Of a stretch of 64,000 bases of DNA, positions 23,688 to 34,634 are shown one piece after another. The stretch lies in the NCBI GenBank assembly GCA_026225945.1, contig JAMJFZ010001815.1:14484501-14548500 (forward strand), in the 5' to 3' direction. A program made the translations under genes and the position numbers. The stretch comes from Cricetomys ansorgei. Its lineage: Eukaryota > Chordata > Mammalia > Rodentia > Nesomyidae. The notes under the pieces are model-generated. The model was not told where the DNA came from and searched no databases. It was given only the letters and a program-made list of their open reading frames with translations. Position 1 is the stretch's first letter. The number at the start of each line of letters is the position of its first letter.

Positions 23688-23760
<73 letters not shown>
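23688..23760. repeat. (TATC)n(CA)n compound microsatellite
   Basis: About 11 TATC units followed by about 14 CA units, within the L1 3'UTR. Confidence 0.97.
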
Positions 23761-23763
<3 letters not shown>

Positions 23764-24000
23764 ACACACACATGGTACAATTAGAAAAAAATGAGGACAT
23801 GAATTTGAAAGAGCATTAGTGATCCATCGATCTACACAGACATATATATGGAACAATTAGAGATAAGGAGGACATGAATTTGAAAGAGAGCAGGAGAGGG
23901 GTTCATGAGAGGGTTTAGAGGAAGAAAAAGGAAGGGGAAATGAGTTAGTTTTATCATATTCTCAAAAACTTAAAAAATAAATAAAAAAAAAAGACAAGCA

Positions 24001-24360
24001 GATGCTGGCCTGTATGTGGATAAAGGGACCAGTTAACCCTATTCACTTCTGGTAGGTGTGCAAACCAATACAACTACTAGGCAAATCAGTATAAAAGATG
24101 CCCCAAAAGCTGAAAATAGTTATGCCATGCTGTCCAGCCTTACCATTCTCGTGGATATAACTCCGAAGACTCTTTATCTTACTACAGAGAAACTCACACT
24201 TTCATATTCTGCTCTATTCACAATATCCAAGAAATGCAAACATCCTAGATGCCCATCAACTGAAGAATGGATAACCCCCTCGGGAATGATGGAGTCAATA
24301 TTTGAAGCTTCTTGGTGTCAAGATATAACTTTGGGTAATATATACAGCTCTAGAAAGAAA
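24001..24360 (+). mobile_element. L1 ORF2 3'-end remnant
   Basis: Text matching the last part of mammalian L1 ORF2: 'atgctggcctgtatgtggat', 'ggtgtgcaaaccaatacaac', 'ttatcttactacagagaaac', 'tctgctctattcacaatatc' and 'gatgcccatcaactgaagaa', then 'tggataac'. An open frame of 101 codons at 24058-24363 runs along it but is disrupted relative to L1. It lies after the poly(A)-like end at 23992, so it is a separate or rearranged L1 piece. Confidence 0.8.
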
Positions 24361-24744
24361 TAAGGTTTGCATAAGTTTTCATAAATTAAAAGTGAATAAG
24401 CACATCAATCATTAATGTGATACCTGTGAAGGTGAATGTGAAGGACTAGGTTTCTAGGAATATGTGTGTGACTCACCAACACCATAAATGTAGGTGAGAA
24501 GGCTTAGCATAAAACATAAGACAACTGTCCAAGTGTCAGCATGAGTTCTGGATGTCTTGGTTCTGCAAATTGAGGAAATTATTTCACCTTTGAGACTCAA
24601 TTTCCTTACATCTATAGTAGAGATAATGTAACATCAGTTTCAGAGGACTTTTCTCTAAATCTTAATTTACATATATTAAATGCTTACAGCAATGCAATAC
24701 CAATGCTAGCTATTGCCACTGTATCTGTAACTTGCAAATATTAT
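24361..24744. other. No recognisable feature
   Basis: AT-rich DNA between two L1 remnants. Nothing assignable. Confidence 0.5.
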
Positions 24745-24995
24745 TATAATTTTTATTCTTTGAGAATTTTATACATGATTACAATGAAATATGTTCGCAT
24801 CAGCCCCCCCCACCATTTTCCCCCTGCAAATCATCTCATACGCTCCCAACACATCCTCCTTCCTGTACATCCTCCTCTCAACCTTATATTGTCTCCTTTT
24901 TTATTGTTGTTAACTAAGTAAGTCCAGTTAGTGCTCATATGAGCATAGGTATAGTATTTACTGGAGCATGGGAAACTTACCAGAGGCCACACTGG
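24745..24995 (-). mobile_element. L1 LINE 3' end, antisense
   Basis: Reversed L1 tail: 'ttctttgagaattttataca' at the left (reverse of the A-rich 3' end), then pyrimidine-rich CCCCCCC...CCTCCTTCC text and 'ccagttagtgctcatatgag', followed by 'actggagcatgggaaactta' and 'ccagaggccacactggaaga'. Diverged; the right boundary is soft. Confidence 0.6.
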
Positions 24996-25957
24996 AAGAA
25001 TATAACAGAGCTTAGTATTTATAAGGTCAACCTTTGATTCTATCTCTCTTAATAATTTATTAATGAAAAATTCCTTTGTCTATTCTTATGCCTATCTTTC
25101 TCAAAGGAAACTACAGATTAATCTGTTCTTTTTTTAACTCAAGAAGTAAGTCAATTTTATAGAGAGTTCCCTAGTATGGACACTTCTGTTTTATTCTACC
25201 CTGTACTCCTAGAAAAGCAATAACATTAATTGATCTATCAGCAATCTTTTAAAGAATTTCAATTTTGTTAAATTGGAATCATGTTAAGATAGATCTCTGA
25301 TTTTTCTGTACCCGGGAATTTAAATTTACTGCAAGAACAAAGGCAGGCAGAAATATTCTTATTGCCCTCTAGAGAAGAATTCCTCGTGGCATAAATCTGA
25401 GCTGTTCAAGCACTGTAGGGGAATGTAAGTTCTTAATGAGCCGCTCCTGGTTGCAAATGAGCTGTCCTTTTATTCTTTTGCTGTAACTGGTGTCTCCTCT
25501 GGATGACTGGTATTTTATTATGGCCTTAAGCTTTCAACTATTTTTCTCATCAAGACAAAAGATATTTTCCCTCAAAATGTGAATTTTCTTTTGTTACATG
25601 CCTTTACTTAATCAAAAAGTCAATATGATAATTTTTCAAAATGAGTCAGTTTCTTCAAGTACTTATGCAAAGATATGACAGTTATATTCTCCTAACAGGA
25701 ACAGTGGACAGTTCAAAGACAGATAGTCCTTGGGACCTATCCTTTATGCCTGAGGAAGCTGGCTTGATTTGAAGAAAAAAAATCCAGGTCAGATCATCTT
25801 TTCAAAAGCTTGTGTTACAAAATTCTGGAAGAGAGTAGGTAGTCTGAATAAAGGCTACTTTCTTCTCAGGTGAATCTGATAATTATATTTTTTTTTAAAA
25901 ATCCTTCTTTAAGTTTTTGCAAAGATGTTTTTGTAGAATTGAGGGGTTAAACGAATA
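24996..25957. other. No recognisable feature
   Basis: AT-rich, apparently single-copy DNA. No frame, SINE or LTR signature seen. Confidence 0.5.
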
Positions 25958-25983
25958 TTTTTATTAAATTTATTTATCTATTA

Positions 25984-26054
<71 letters not shown>

Positions 26055-26202
26055 GACATGCATATGTGATGACTCTTGATTAGAGGTCAGAGGACACCTT
26101 GTAGAAATGGTAATCTCCTCCCTAGAACCTGGGATTGAACTCAGATCATCAAGCCTTTGAGACAGTATCACTACCCACTGAGCCATTTCACTGGTCTCCA
26201 GG
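25958..26202 (-). mobile_element. RSINE1/B4-class SINE, antisense, with (TG)n(AG)n tail
   Basis: Reversed tRNA-derived SINE. A (TG)12(AG)22 microsatellite (25984-26051) marks the tail, then 'gattagaggtcagaggacac', 'cctagaacctgggattgaac', 'tcagatcatcaagcctttga' and 'ctacccactgagccatttca'. The last text is the reversed tRNA-like head. The A/B boxes are mutated. Confidence 0.85.
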
Positions 26203-26769
26203 GAATATTAATGAAAGCTTTCCAGAAAGATTTTCAATGGTTTTTCATGTGCTTCCAGTAATCAAGTAATTGTAAAGGCTGAATTGTATTATAGTATTTA
26301 AACTATTTAAGTACCAAATACCAGTCCTGAAGCTCAACGTCAGGCTCTAATGATTTAAATACCTAGATCCATAGACTGAACTTGCTTTTGCAACATTTTA
26401 AAAAATTTTATTCCCCCATAAAAACATTTCATATTCAAATTCAAATGACATGGGTCATTCAAAATAATACAAACCCTTGACACCTCACAGTGAGTAAATT
26501 CAACAGAACCATTTCTGGGAGCAGAAAGTCATGGGGAGGAAGAGCAGCATATCTAGAACCTGGCTTATGTGAGACAGAGATGGAAAATGCAGAAATCAAA
26601 ATATGGAGAGATGAATGCTTGGGAGACAATATGGACATCACTTCCATTTTCTCAAGGCCTGATACCCACACTTTTAGGGCAATGATCCTCTAGTTGAGTC
26701 CTAAAAACTATTTGTGAGTTGGGTACAGGGTAAAGACATTACATTCTTAACTCTCTTTTTCAACTGGAG
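26203..26769. other. No recognisable feature
   Basis: AT-rich DNA. Short overlapping frames at 26459-26693 on both strands without recognisable content. Confidence 0.5.
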
Positions 26770-27215
26770 AGTGATTTTTTTTTAATTGAATATATTCTGA
26801 TTAGGGTTTACCTTCCCCGAATTCCTCCTAGATTATCCATTTCCCTACCACTCAAAACTACAGATTTTTTTTTCTCTTCCTCAATAGAACAGTCATTAAT
26901 AATAATAATGATGATGATGATGATGATGATGATAATAATAATAATAATTATAATAATAATAATACATTTAGATAAAATAAAAACCAGACTAGGATGAAAC
27001 AAACTAACAGAAGAAAAAGAGTCAAGGAAAAACTCAAGAAACATATAAAGACTAAGAGGCATGCACATTAGCACACACAGTAATCAATTAAAACACAGCA
27101 ACTAGGAGCCATAATGAATACACAAAGGACCTATAAGGTTAAAAAGCGACAAAGAACCTCCCAAAATGCCACTGGTTGCTTTTGTGTTGATCATTGATAT
27201 TTGGGCATGGAGCTA
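26770..27215 (-). mobile_element. L1 LINE 3' end, antisense, with poly(A) remnant
   Basis: A T9 run at 26776-26784 is the reversed poly(A). It is followed by 'ctgattagggtttaccttcc', 'ccgaattcctcctagattat', 'ggatgaaacaaactaacag', 'aaaaagagtcaaggaaaaac', 'aacatataaagactaagagg', 'gccataatgaatacacaaag' and 'ttttgtgttgatcattgata'. This order fits a reversed rodent L1 3'UTR. An (ATA/ATG)n trinucleotide tract (26895-26965) is embedded. Confidence 0.68.
26895..26965. repeat. (ATA)n(ATG)n trinucleotide microsatellite
   Basis: Alternating blocks of AAT/ATG/ATA triplets. The poly-Ile frame on the minus strand (26808-27074) is an artefact. Confidence 0.96.
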
Positions 27216-29569
27216 CTTTGAAACATTTTAAAATACCAAAAAGAGAAACTTGAGATCTATGGCATCCATCTCTTCTTAGAGATCTGTCAACTCTATCTAC
27301 ATAGGTGGCTAGATAAATGGAGGGTTCATTCATTGTCTCAGACCTCAGAATGAACTCCATCCTTGTTCTGTGATTATCCTTTCAAATGTTAGTGATATTT
27401 TATAAAATTTGGATATTTGGAAATGTTTTACCTTATTGAAAATTTCATCAACACTTCTGTTATAATGGTGAATGACTCTAATATAATGGATTCGCCTAAA
27501 ACCTCTTTCTTTTTTGCTATAATTTAAAATGAAGCCAAAAGACCTTTCTTCAAAAATGCTGTTTGCTTTTTGTTCATTTATTTATCAAAGACATATTGAT
27601 CTACTTTCAGGGAAGCCAGAGTCTTTTCTATATACTAGGTGTTCAATAATGCTCTCAAAACCTCACTCAAGGAGGAGAGCCAGTCAACACAAATACTGTC
27701 AAGAGCTGGCCAGGCAGAAGCACAACCTTCCTAGGAGATTAAAAGATGCGGTCTACAAGAAAGGTGACATTTGGCACGATGTTTAATTGTGAACACATAT
27801 TTCCATCTGAAAGAAGAGGAGAATGATTTGGGAAAAGATATTTGACTGTTGCAAACGTATAAATGTGCAAGATAAACCATGAGAGGTGACATGTTTGGTT
27901 CCCGAAAAGTTTCACATAGTTTCAAGAAAAACTGGCAAGAGTTGGGTCTGAAACGACAGAGAGGCCAAGTGAATTCAGTTTTCAAAAAGAGATTGCCTTG
28001 CTGGGTTACTTTTCACTTTGTTCTGTTTAAGTGTTTGTGGTGCAGCCATGGAGATTGTTTCCAACAATGTTTATCATTCCTTTGTGTATTGATGTTGTGG
28101 TTGTTTCTCTCCATTTTCTGAGATTTAGAGAACTCATAGCTGTACTTTAGGAGAATGTGATTCTCCATTTTTGTGAGGTGTATTTTCAGTTTCAATTTTA
28201 TTAACTCTGTTATTTTTATCATTAGTTATCTCAAGTATGTTTGGGATTACTTTTGAGAAAAACAAATTGAATAAACATTTATAAAAAAAAATATTTAGGT
28301 CAACACTGTGCATTTCATGCTCCTTCAGCACTTCAGCACAGAAATGTTGGTAATGGATCCCTTCAGCACTCAGTCACAGACTCACCCTGAACATGTTCTT
28401 TCGGGGGAGGCCTGAGGGCACCTCATGCGCATCCCCAATTTGTCCTTTTGTTTAGAATACTTCAGTCCCAAAGCCCTTTAATCCTACTAATGAGTCCCAC
28501 TTGACTTTTTAAGTTTTTTATTCAGAAATATGTAAGAATTGTGTTAACGTGCATAGAAAAAAATCACTAAGCTTGGTTTTTATTAAAATAAGGGATAAAA
28601 TAAAATGGAGATGCAATTTTATGGTAAGGGACTTTCCTAGCATATGCAAAGTCCTACGATCTAGCACTGCAGAAATAAACAAAGAATATTTAAGTAATAC
28701 ATATATTAATTTCACTCTGACCTTCTGAAATTTTCTTGTAAATTAAAAAAAAACTGAAGTATTAAATACATCCAGGAATTACTTAGTCTATTTGATAATC
28801 TATAACTAATGAGACCAATTACCAAAACTTTTGATTTTAATGTTCTTTATTAATAAGAAAACTTCTGACAAATAGCAATCTAGTCCATCACCTGGTATTT
28901 GCAGAGGGCACCTCAGAGTGCTCAAGTGCTCTGGGTCATCATGATGGAGGAGTCCATAGCTGCTTGAAATAAGTGATAGCTTTGAATTTAGGAATTAGAA
29001 TCCTCAGCACACTCTGGGGAGAACTAACCAGGCAACCATACAGTATCCTTGAAACCTATTGCCTCGTCTTTAAGACAGATCATTAACTCACGGAACCACT
29101 CTAATAATTAAAATAATGTATGTAAATGAATTGCTTCAATAAAATTATATTTTAATATTTATCTGAGCAAATTATTATAAGTCTTTGTTACGGGATGTTG
29201 AAATTTATGCACCTGTCAGTAAACTTAGTTTCAAGTTAATATTTTCTTTTAAGAACTCAGGTTTTACCACTCTTTTTATTTTCCATCTGTCTTTTAATAA
29301 GCTAAACTAGTAATGTAAAATTTCTTCTTTGATATTCAACGTGAAAATCAATGGTTCCTTAAATGGGCCAGTGTCCATTTGTACAATGCTGCCTTCAGAG
29401 CAAAACAGCCACCATTGTTAATGTATCAGCAGTTTTTGCTTGCAAAAGATGAGCAAGTTAGGACCTACTAAATGTTGTTCTTTAGTGACAAAAAGTAGAT
29501 GACCCAGAGCATTTGAGATTATAGCCACTCCTCATAGCCATTTATATGCAATTCTACCTTTTTTGCAGT
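27216..29569. other. No recognisable feature
   Basis: AT-rich, mostly single-copy-looking DNA. Frames at 27529-27786, 27731-27985 (minus) and 27879-28121 lack recognisable domains. 28860-29100 is somewhat less AT-rich and free of repeats. Confidence 0.45.
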
Positions 29570-29770
29570 CTCTGGAGTTGCAAGAGTATATAGGCTGGTG
29601 AAAGTTAAAAGGAGGTCCACCTATGTGGACTATGTGACTATGGAGAAATCATCCATTTTGGGTGAGACTTTCTAGGTAGCTACTTTGGAGTCATTCATTC
29701 TCCACACCCCTCATGTGTGGTTAGTAAGTAAGCCCAATAAACTTATTCATTCCCATGGTAAAACTTTGGG
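29570..29770 (+). repeat. Unclassified interspersed repeat with poly(A) signal
   Basis: Contains GTAAGTAAGCCCAATAAACT at 29727-29746, nearly identical to GTAAGTCAGCCCAATAAACT at 51877-51896. The latter copy is in an otherwise different context. A CT-rich '...cacacccctcatgtg' precedes it here and 'agtagcccctcactcatact' precedes it there. It is probably an LTR-like rodent repeat that I cannot name. Confidence 0.4.
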
Positions 29771-32700
29771 AATTGTACTTTGGTTTATAGAAGGACCTAA
29801 TAAGGGCTAGCTGCAGTTTATGTCTTCCATAGGGAGAAAATTCTCCCAGCAGACTGATTATAATTAATGATTATTATTTTAAATCAAAGTGGGGAGAGCC
29901 AATATAACTAGCTGTGAATGGGACCTGTTGCTCACCTTGGGGAATTCAAAACATTGTTAGCACAATAAAATTTAAGAATTTTGACATTCTTTATGGAATA
30001 GAGACAAGAAGTGAATGTCACACCAATGGAGCAGTTCAAACTAACTGAACTTCCTGTGTTTCCCTGATTATAACTTACCTAATAAATACTAGAACATTCA
30101 TATGGTTTATTGACCAAAAACTTTTAAAAGTATATATGAATCATAGACTGCAAATATCAAAGTTGTTCATAATTACTTATTTTCTTAGTGCATCTTTTAC
30201 AGTCTCTCAAAATGGAGTTCTTTCCTTTATTATTATTTCTATATTGTGAATTGTCTTGTAATTTATAATCTAATTAAGAATAAAGGAGAGTTTGAGGGAC
30301 ATGGGTAAACAAGGAAAATGAAAGTGGGATCCTTGAGATGGGGGCTCTTTTTTTCTGGAGGACATTGCTGAGAAAAATCATGGGAAGGCACTGGGGCAGA
30401 TATACAAACAGGACCAAGAGGAAATGGAAGGACCCAGGGGCTCTACACAATACCCAAGCCTGCAAGTGTTTCTTTGGCCCTCTCCCACCCTAAAGGATGA
30501 AGATGTTACTTACCCTTTCTCTTTGGCTTGATTTTCTGTCTTTCCTAGTAATTTAATTCTTTTTCTATGCCAAGCAACAATCTAGGTGAACTCTTAGACA
30601 ACTACTCAACCCCCATTACAGGAATTTGCTATTGCTTATCTATGTTTTTTTCTTATTTTATGACACTGAAATATAACAGGTGAGATATGGTTGTTAACAG
30701 AGTCATATACTCCGTTTTTAAAGTCATAGTATCAAACATTAGCTTCCTAAAGCTGTGTGATTTAACAATTCAGTCATAATGATTGTGTGCACATTACCTT
30801 GTAGCTGATTTAAATTGTCCTCCTGAGAGCACCATGTACTTGATTTTTAAAAATCTTGCCTGTCCCTGATATTTTTCATTTACCACCTAAATGATGAAGT
30901 TAGTGCTAATTTTTCAGAGTGGTGATGATACCAGATTTAAATTTATCAATGTAAATACACAAGAGCCTTTAAAAGAGCAACAGCCTCAAGGAAGATTAGA
31001 ACATATCCTGAGGCCAAGTATGAGTGATGGTGGCCCAGGAACACAGATTTAGGTTATCCCAAATTTTACATTCCATTGTGGAAGCAGTTTCACAAAGATT
31101 TTTATAGTAACAGAATAAGGAAGTAATAAATCAGTGTATCTTTAAAACACATTGGAGACATTATTTGGTTAAAACAAATGTGTGTAAAGAAGTTTCTATA
31201 ATAAGCCTTAGATGCTATATGATTGCCCCTCAGTTGCTATCTGCACTCTCTGAAGAATTTACCCAATTATCACAAAGATGCTACATCAAGCTCAGAGAAT
31301 GACAATCAATGACTATGAAGAGGGTTGAAAACAACCAAAGATAATTTGACTCTGCCTGTGTAACATTCCAAACTCTTCATAATCCCTGAAGTACTCAATC
31401 AGTTAGGTCAACAAGCAGACATTTCAGTGAAAAGTACAAATTCTGAGAACTTTTGTTTAGTTATTCACAGCCTATGACCCACCAAGCCACTAATGTTCAA
31501 TAAGCCAATTAAAGAGCTGAATTAATAGTGAAGCCAAGCAAAGGGTGTTTTTCAAAGTACATTGGGAATATGAATAAAGAATTTCAGTGACCCTCAAGTC
31601 TATCTTCAGTATCCTGTCATGAGGGTAGGGGTTAAATAGAAAGCAAGAGATTCAAAACCAAAGCATTGTTGTAGCAAGGGGTTCTTCAGCTCCAAGTCTG
31701 GCTTCTAAGGTCAATCTTTGTTACAAGATCCTCTGACAAGTATTCAATCTTCCTTCAGGAGACAAGTTTCTCTTCTGGATTCTTCCAGGACTTTACCCAT
31801 TTCCACTACCAGCAAGAGATACCCCTTGGGGAAGTTTCACATTTCTTGGTGTCCATTCTTTCAATAATCTTACAATCAAAAGGAAAAGCACAGTGTCTCT
31901 TTAGAGTACATCCATTTCTACCAGACAAGCTGGCTCAGAGAAGAGGAAGCCGAGAAACAATGATTTCTGTGTCTGACAGAAGTAACTGACTAGAAGTCAT
32001 GGAGAATGGCTCAGAGCACATGGAAAAGCAAGCATTTGATGACTTTTTGTTAAATCTCATGATGGTTAGGCTTTCTAACACACAGCAGGATGTAATGGAA
32101 GAGGCTTAATAAAAACTGCATGTCAGAAAAGACAATTTCCATTTTCCTCTCCATAGATGTGAAAAATCAATGCATGCATAATATTATTTAATACACTAAA
32201 ATATTCCCCAGGAAAATATTAATATTCATTAGAAATATTTGTTCTCTTGCTTACTTTCAAGTTGCCACAGGCAAAGAGAAAATTGTATGCTATCAAACTT
32301 GCAAAGTTAAAATAATTCCTAATTATTACATACTTTAAAATATAATGGAAGCATATTAATTTAAATAAATTTGACCACCACATAGTTACTTGAAATTTAA
32401 AAACTTTTAAAAACTATGGTATGTGAAGGAAAATACAACTTGGTAATTTTTTCTCTCTCAAATTTGATTATTTGCTTGCTGCTGAATGTTGGAGTACAAC
32501 CATGTATTGCTTTTATTATCTCCTTTAAAAAGCACTGGTTAGAACCTTCAAAGGTAAAAGAATCCAAGTGCTGGCTCTACTAAATTTTTGGTTTTCTAAT
32601 AAAACTGGAAAGCACTATTGGAGAGCAGGTGTGTCTCTGACTTTGTGCCTCCTGTCCCTAGATTCACTTCACTGCATTCAATTCACCATTTAATTGAAGG

Positions 32701-33189
32701 AAGAAAAGTTGGAAAGTAAAGACTGGTCACATACTCCATTTTCCTCCTGCTGGGTAGCTTCTCATGGAATATAGTCTGTTCAGAGACTCTTCTTGTATTG
32801 TAGTTGGGAGAATAATATTTGGCATATCTGAAGATTACCAGTCCAAGAGGTTTTGAAAAGCAAAGGCTAAAAAATACACTTAAAACATTGAGTTGTATTA
32901 GAAGATAATGCGTATTAATGAAAGCTATAGATGAAGGGAAAATAATAATATGAACCACTGAATGAAAGAAAGCTGGGCATATTATGCTCACCAGATTCCC
33001 CAAACTCTACATGGGAGAGCTACAGAAGTATCCTAGACCGTGGGATGAATTGCTGTACTGGAAAGTGATGCTCCACTTCCTAAAAGCCCATAACCAAACA
33101 TCATCACCAGTTGGTGAATATATGTTCAAACACTTGAGCCTACTGGAGACATTTTCCATTCAAAACACAACAAAAATCAAAATAAAAAA
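29771..33189. other. No assignable feature
   Basis: AT-rich DNA. 31010-31130 ('agtatgagtgatggtggccc', 'ggaacacagatttaggttat', 'cattccattgtggaagcagt') feels like an old rodent repeat but I cannot classify it. The frames at 30274-30465 and 32683-33003 (minus) have no recognisable domain. Confidence 0.4.
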
Positions 33190-33945
33190 CCATACTGCGG
33201 GGGTCCTGGCGGTCCAGCTCTGGCCCCCGCGAAAATGGGGGTTCTTTCTTCCACGAAGGATGGGTAAACCCCAAAGAAACACGAGACAGTCTTGGTGGCT
33301 GTTGAAACCGCACGAGGCCTTTTTATTAAATGAACTTGGCGCACGCGGCGGCTTGGGACAGGTGCGGCGGCTTGGGGCGGCTGCCGCACACGGGCGGGAG
33401 ATGTGGGCAAGAGGCGAGAGGGCAAGAGGGCAAGAGAGCAAGAGAGAGAGAGAGTGACCCCCGTCCAGGGCTTTTATTGGGGTCCCCCGGAGCCCTGGTC
33501 TTGGGCTATTTTGATTGGTTCCTCAACCTCGTCGGTCAGGTGTGGGGGTAGCCGCCTGCACCTGAGACGTATTCTGGGGAAGAAAGAATCCCTGCTGAGT
33601 GGTGGGGAGAAGCTGCTAATAACTACTAACTTAGGGGAATTTTCTGGGTTTTATATTTCTTAAATCTTTGCAATAAACCTGGGTTGCTTTATTGCAATTT
33701 ACTTCTGGATAGCATGGTTGTGTTCCATTCCAGCCCACAGTAGCCAGCTCAGGGATTGATTTTGCTATTACTATTGGCTTATACAGATCTTATTATTGAT
33801 GAGAGAACATATGCCACTGTACAGTGAAGACAAAAAAGGAGCAAGGCAGTTAGGGAATTCCAGTTCCCGGCAGTGAATTCGCTTCAGGAACCTTGTCAAG
33901 CTAAAGCATTTCATAGCCTGGGAAACCTGGGCCCCAACACCATAC
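33190..33945 (-). mobile_element. ERVK-type solo LTR (744 bp) with 6-bp target duplication
   Basis: The LTR is 33196-33939, flanked by identical CCATAC (33190-33195 and 33940-33945). On the minus strand it starts TGTTGGGGCCCAGG and ends ACCCCCGCA (TG...CA). In transcriptional order it has CCAAT (in GAACCAATCAAAA) and a TATA-like CCCCAATAAAAGCC around 33469-33481. Then come TC-rich R-region repeats (33415-33455) and AATAAA (plus 33322-33327). A GC-rich U5 ends in a run of Cs. No internal coding region is present. Reading frames at 32984-33663 and 33160-33441 are chance frames in this GC-rich LTR. Confidence 0.93.
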
Positions 33946-34012
33946 AAATTATTATAAATAACATACCACTGAAAATCTGATAAATATTACTGTAAAGTCA
34001 AGAACTGGTTTC
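33946..34012. other. Short spacer between LTR and SINE
   Basis: AT-rich sequence with no features. Confidence 0.5.
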
Positions 34013-34180
34013 CTGGGATTGGAGAGATGGCATTTGCCACCAATCCTAAAATCTGAGTCTCTGAGTCCCTGGGCTTTACATGGTGGAAAAAGAGAACCAA
34101 TTATTGTACTTTGTCCTGACTGACCTTCATGCAGTAGCTGTGGATTTGTGTGTCCATGCTCATTCATACACCCTTTCAAC
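34013..34180 (+). mobile_element. RSINE1/B4-class SINE
   Basis: tRNA-derived SINE in sense: 'gggattggagagatggcatt', 'tgccaccaatcctaaaatct', 'ctgggctttacatggtggaa', 'aaagagaaccaattattgta' and 'ctttgtcctgactgacctt'. This matches the order of RSINE1 (GGAGAGATGGC ... GCTGCCAAGCC ... CATGGTGGAAGGAGAGAACC ... GTCCTCTGACCTCCA). It sits between the two solo LTRs and is older than they appear. Confidence 0.78.
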
Positions 34181-34262
34181 TTACATTCATGGAGTCCTTG
34201 ACTACTGTTAAATGCTAGGCAATTGTTGTTATATTCTGAGTTATAGTTCAACAATCTGCAAC

Positions 34263-34634
34263 AATCCCTATTGGGCGTTCCAACAGCCCTTGGGGCTGAG
34301 CAGGATTGTGAGTATCCATGGCCCAACCACTCCCCCACTGGAAGAAAAGACACACACTGCTGGGAGAACTGTCCAAGCAGGAACTCGTTTTACTGAACAA
34401 GTCAGCCCCTTAAATAGGCCGAGAGGGAGGGGGCGGTACAAAGGATGGGGAGAACTTATGTAGAGGAAGGAGTAAAGTGGTGTGAGAGTGGCGGGCCAGT
34501 GGAGTTCTGTTATGTAGCAGTTGCTAGGTAGAGCCGGCTATGCTGAGTCACCGCTATGTGGAAGAAAGACAGGTCTCAGAAATCGAGCCTGGCTTGGTCT
34601 TGGACAATAGGCTTCATAGGGCCCAACAAATCCC
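34263..34634 (-). mobile_element. ERVK-type solo LTR (360 bp) with 6-bp target duplication
   Basis: The LTR is 34269-34628, flanked by identical AATCCC (34263-34268 and 34629-34634). The minus strand starts TGTTGGGCCCTATG and ends CGCCCAATA, where the expected CA has mutated to TA. The TATA box CCTATTTAAGG lies at plus 34409-34419. An R-like region 'cagtaaaacgagttcctgct' follows, then U5. Its 5' terminus resembles the neighbour at 33196-33939, but length and body differ, so they are separate insertions of related LTR families. No internal sequence remains. Confidence 0.9.

Larger units (their letters stand above)
23020..23995 (+). mobile_element. L1 LINE 3'UTR interrupted by a solo LTR
   Basis: The 3'UTR begins near 'ccagaaacgtcagatgctac' and 'tgaagtctcaccaacatgac', runs to 'aagctgagagt' at 23177, and is interrupted by an ERVK-type LTR (23178-23554). 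It resumes with 'gagagaaatagtcttttcca', 'ggtcagccctaaaaacatac' and 'gacatgaatttgaaagagag', and ends in an A-rich tail (23973-23992). (TATC)n and (CA)n tracts sit at 23688-23760. It probably belongs to the same L1 as the remnant at 20515-22800. Confidence 0.88.

Noticed and set aside
23688..23760. Regular short repeats considered as a CRISPR array
   Set aside because: A contiguous TATC/CA microsatellite with no spacers, in a rodent genome.
24058..24363. 101-codon plus-strand frame
   Set aside because: It is a fortuitously open part of a decayed L1 ORF2 remnant, not an independent gene.
32984..33663. Overlapping frames up to 157 codons on both strands
   Set aside because: They lie in or run into the GC-rich ERVK solo LTR at 33196-33939. 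LTRs of this type do not encode protein, and several frames overlap on both strands.
33190..34634. Two LTRs considered as the ends of one provirus
   Set aside because: They differ in length and body, carry different target duplications, and have a SINE rather than retroviral genes between them.
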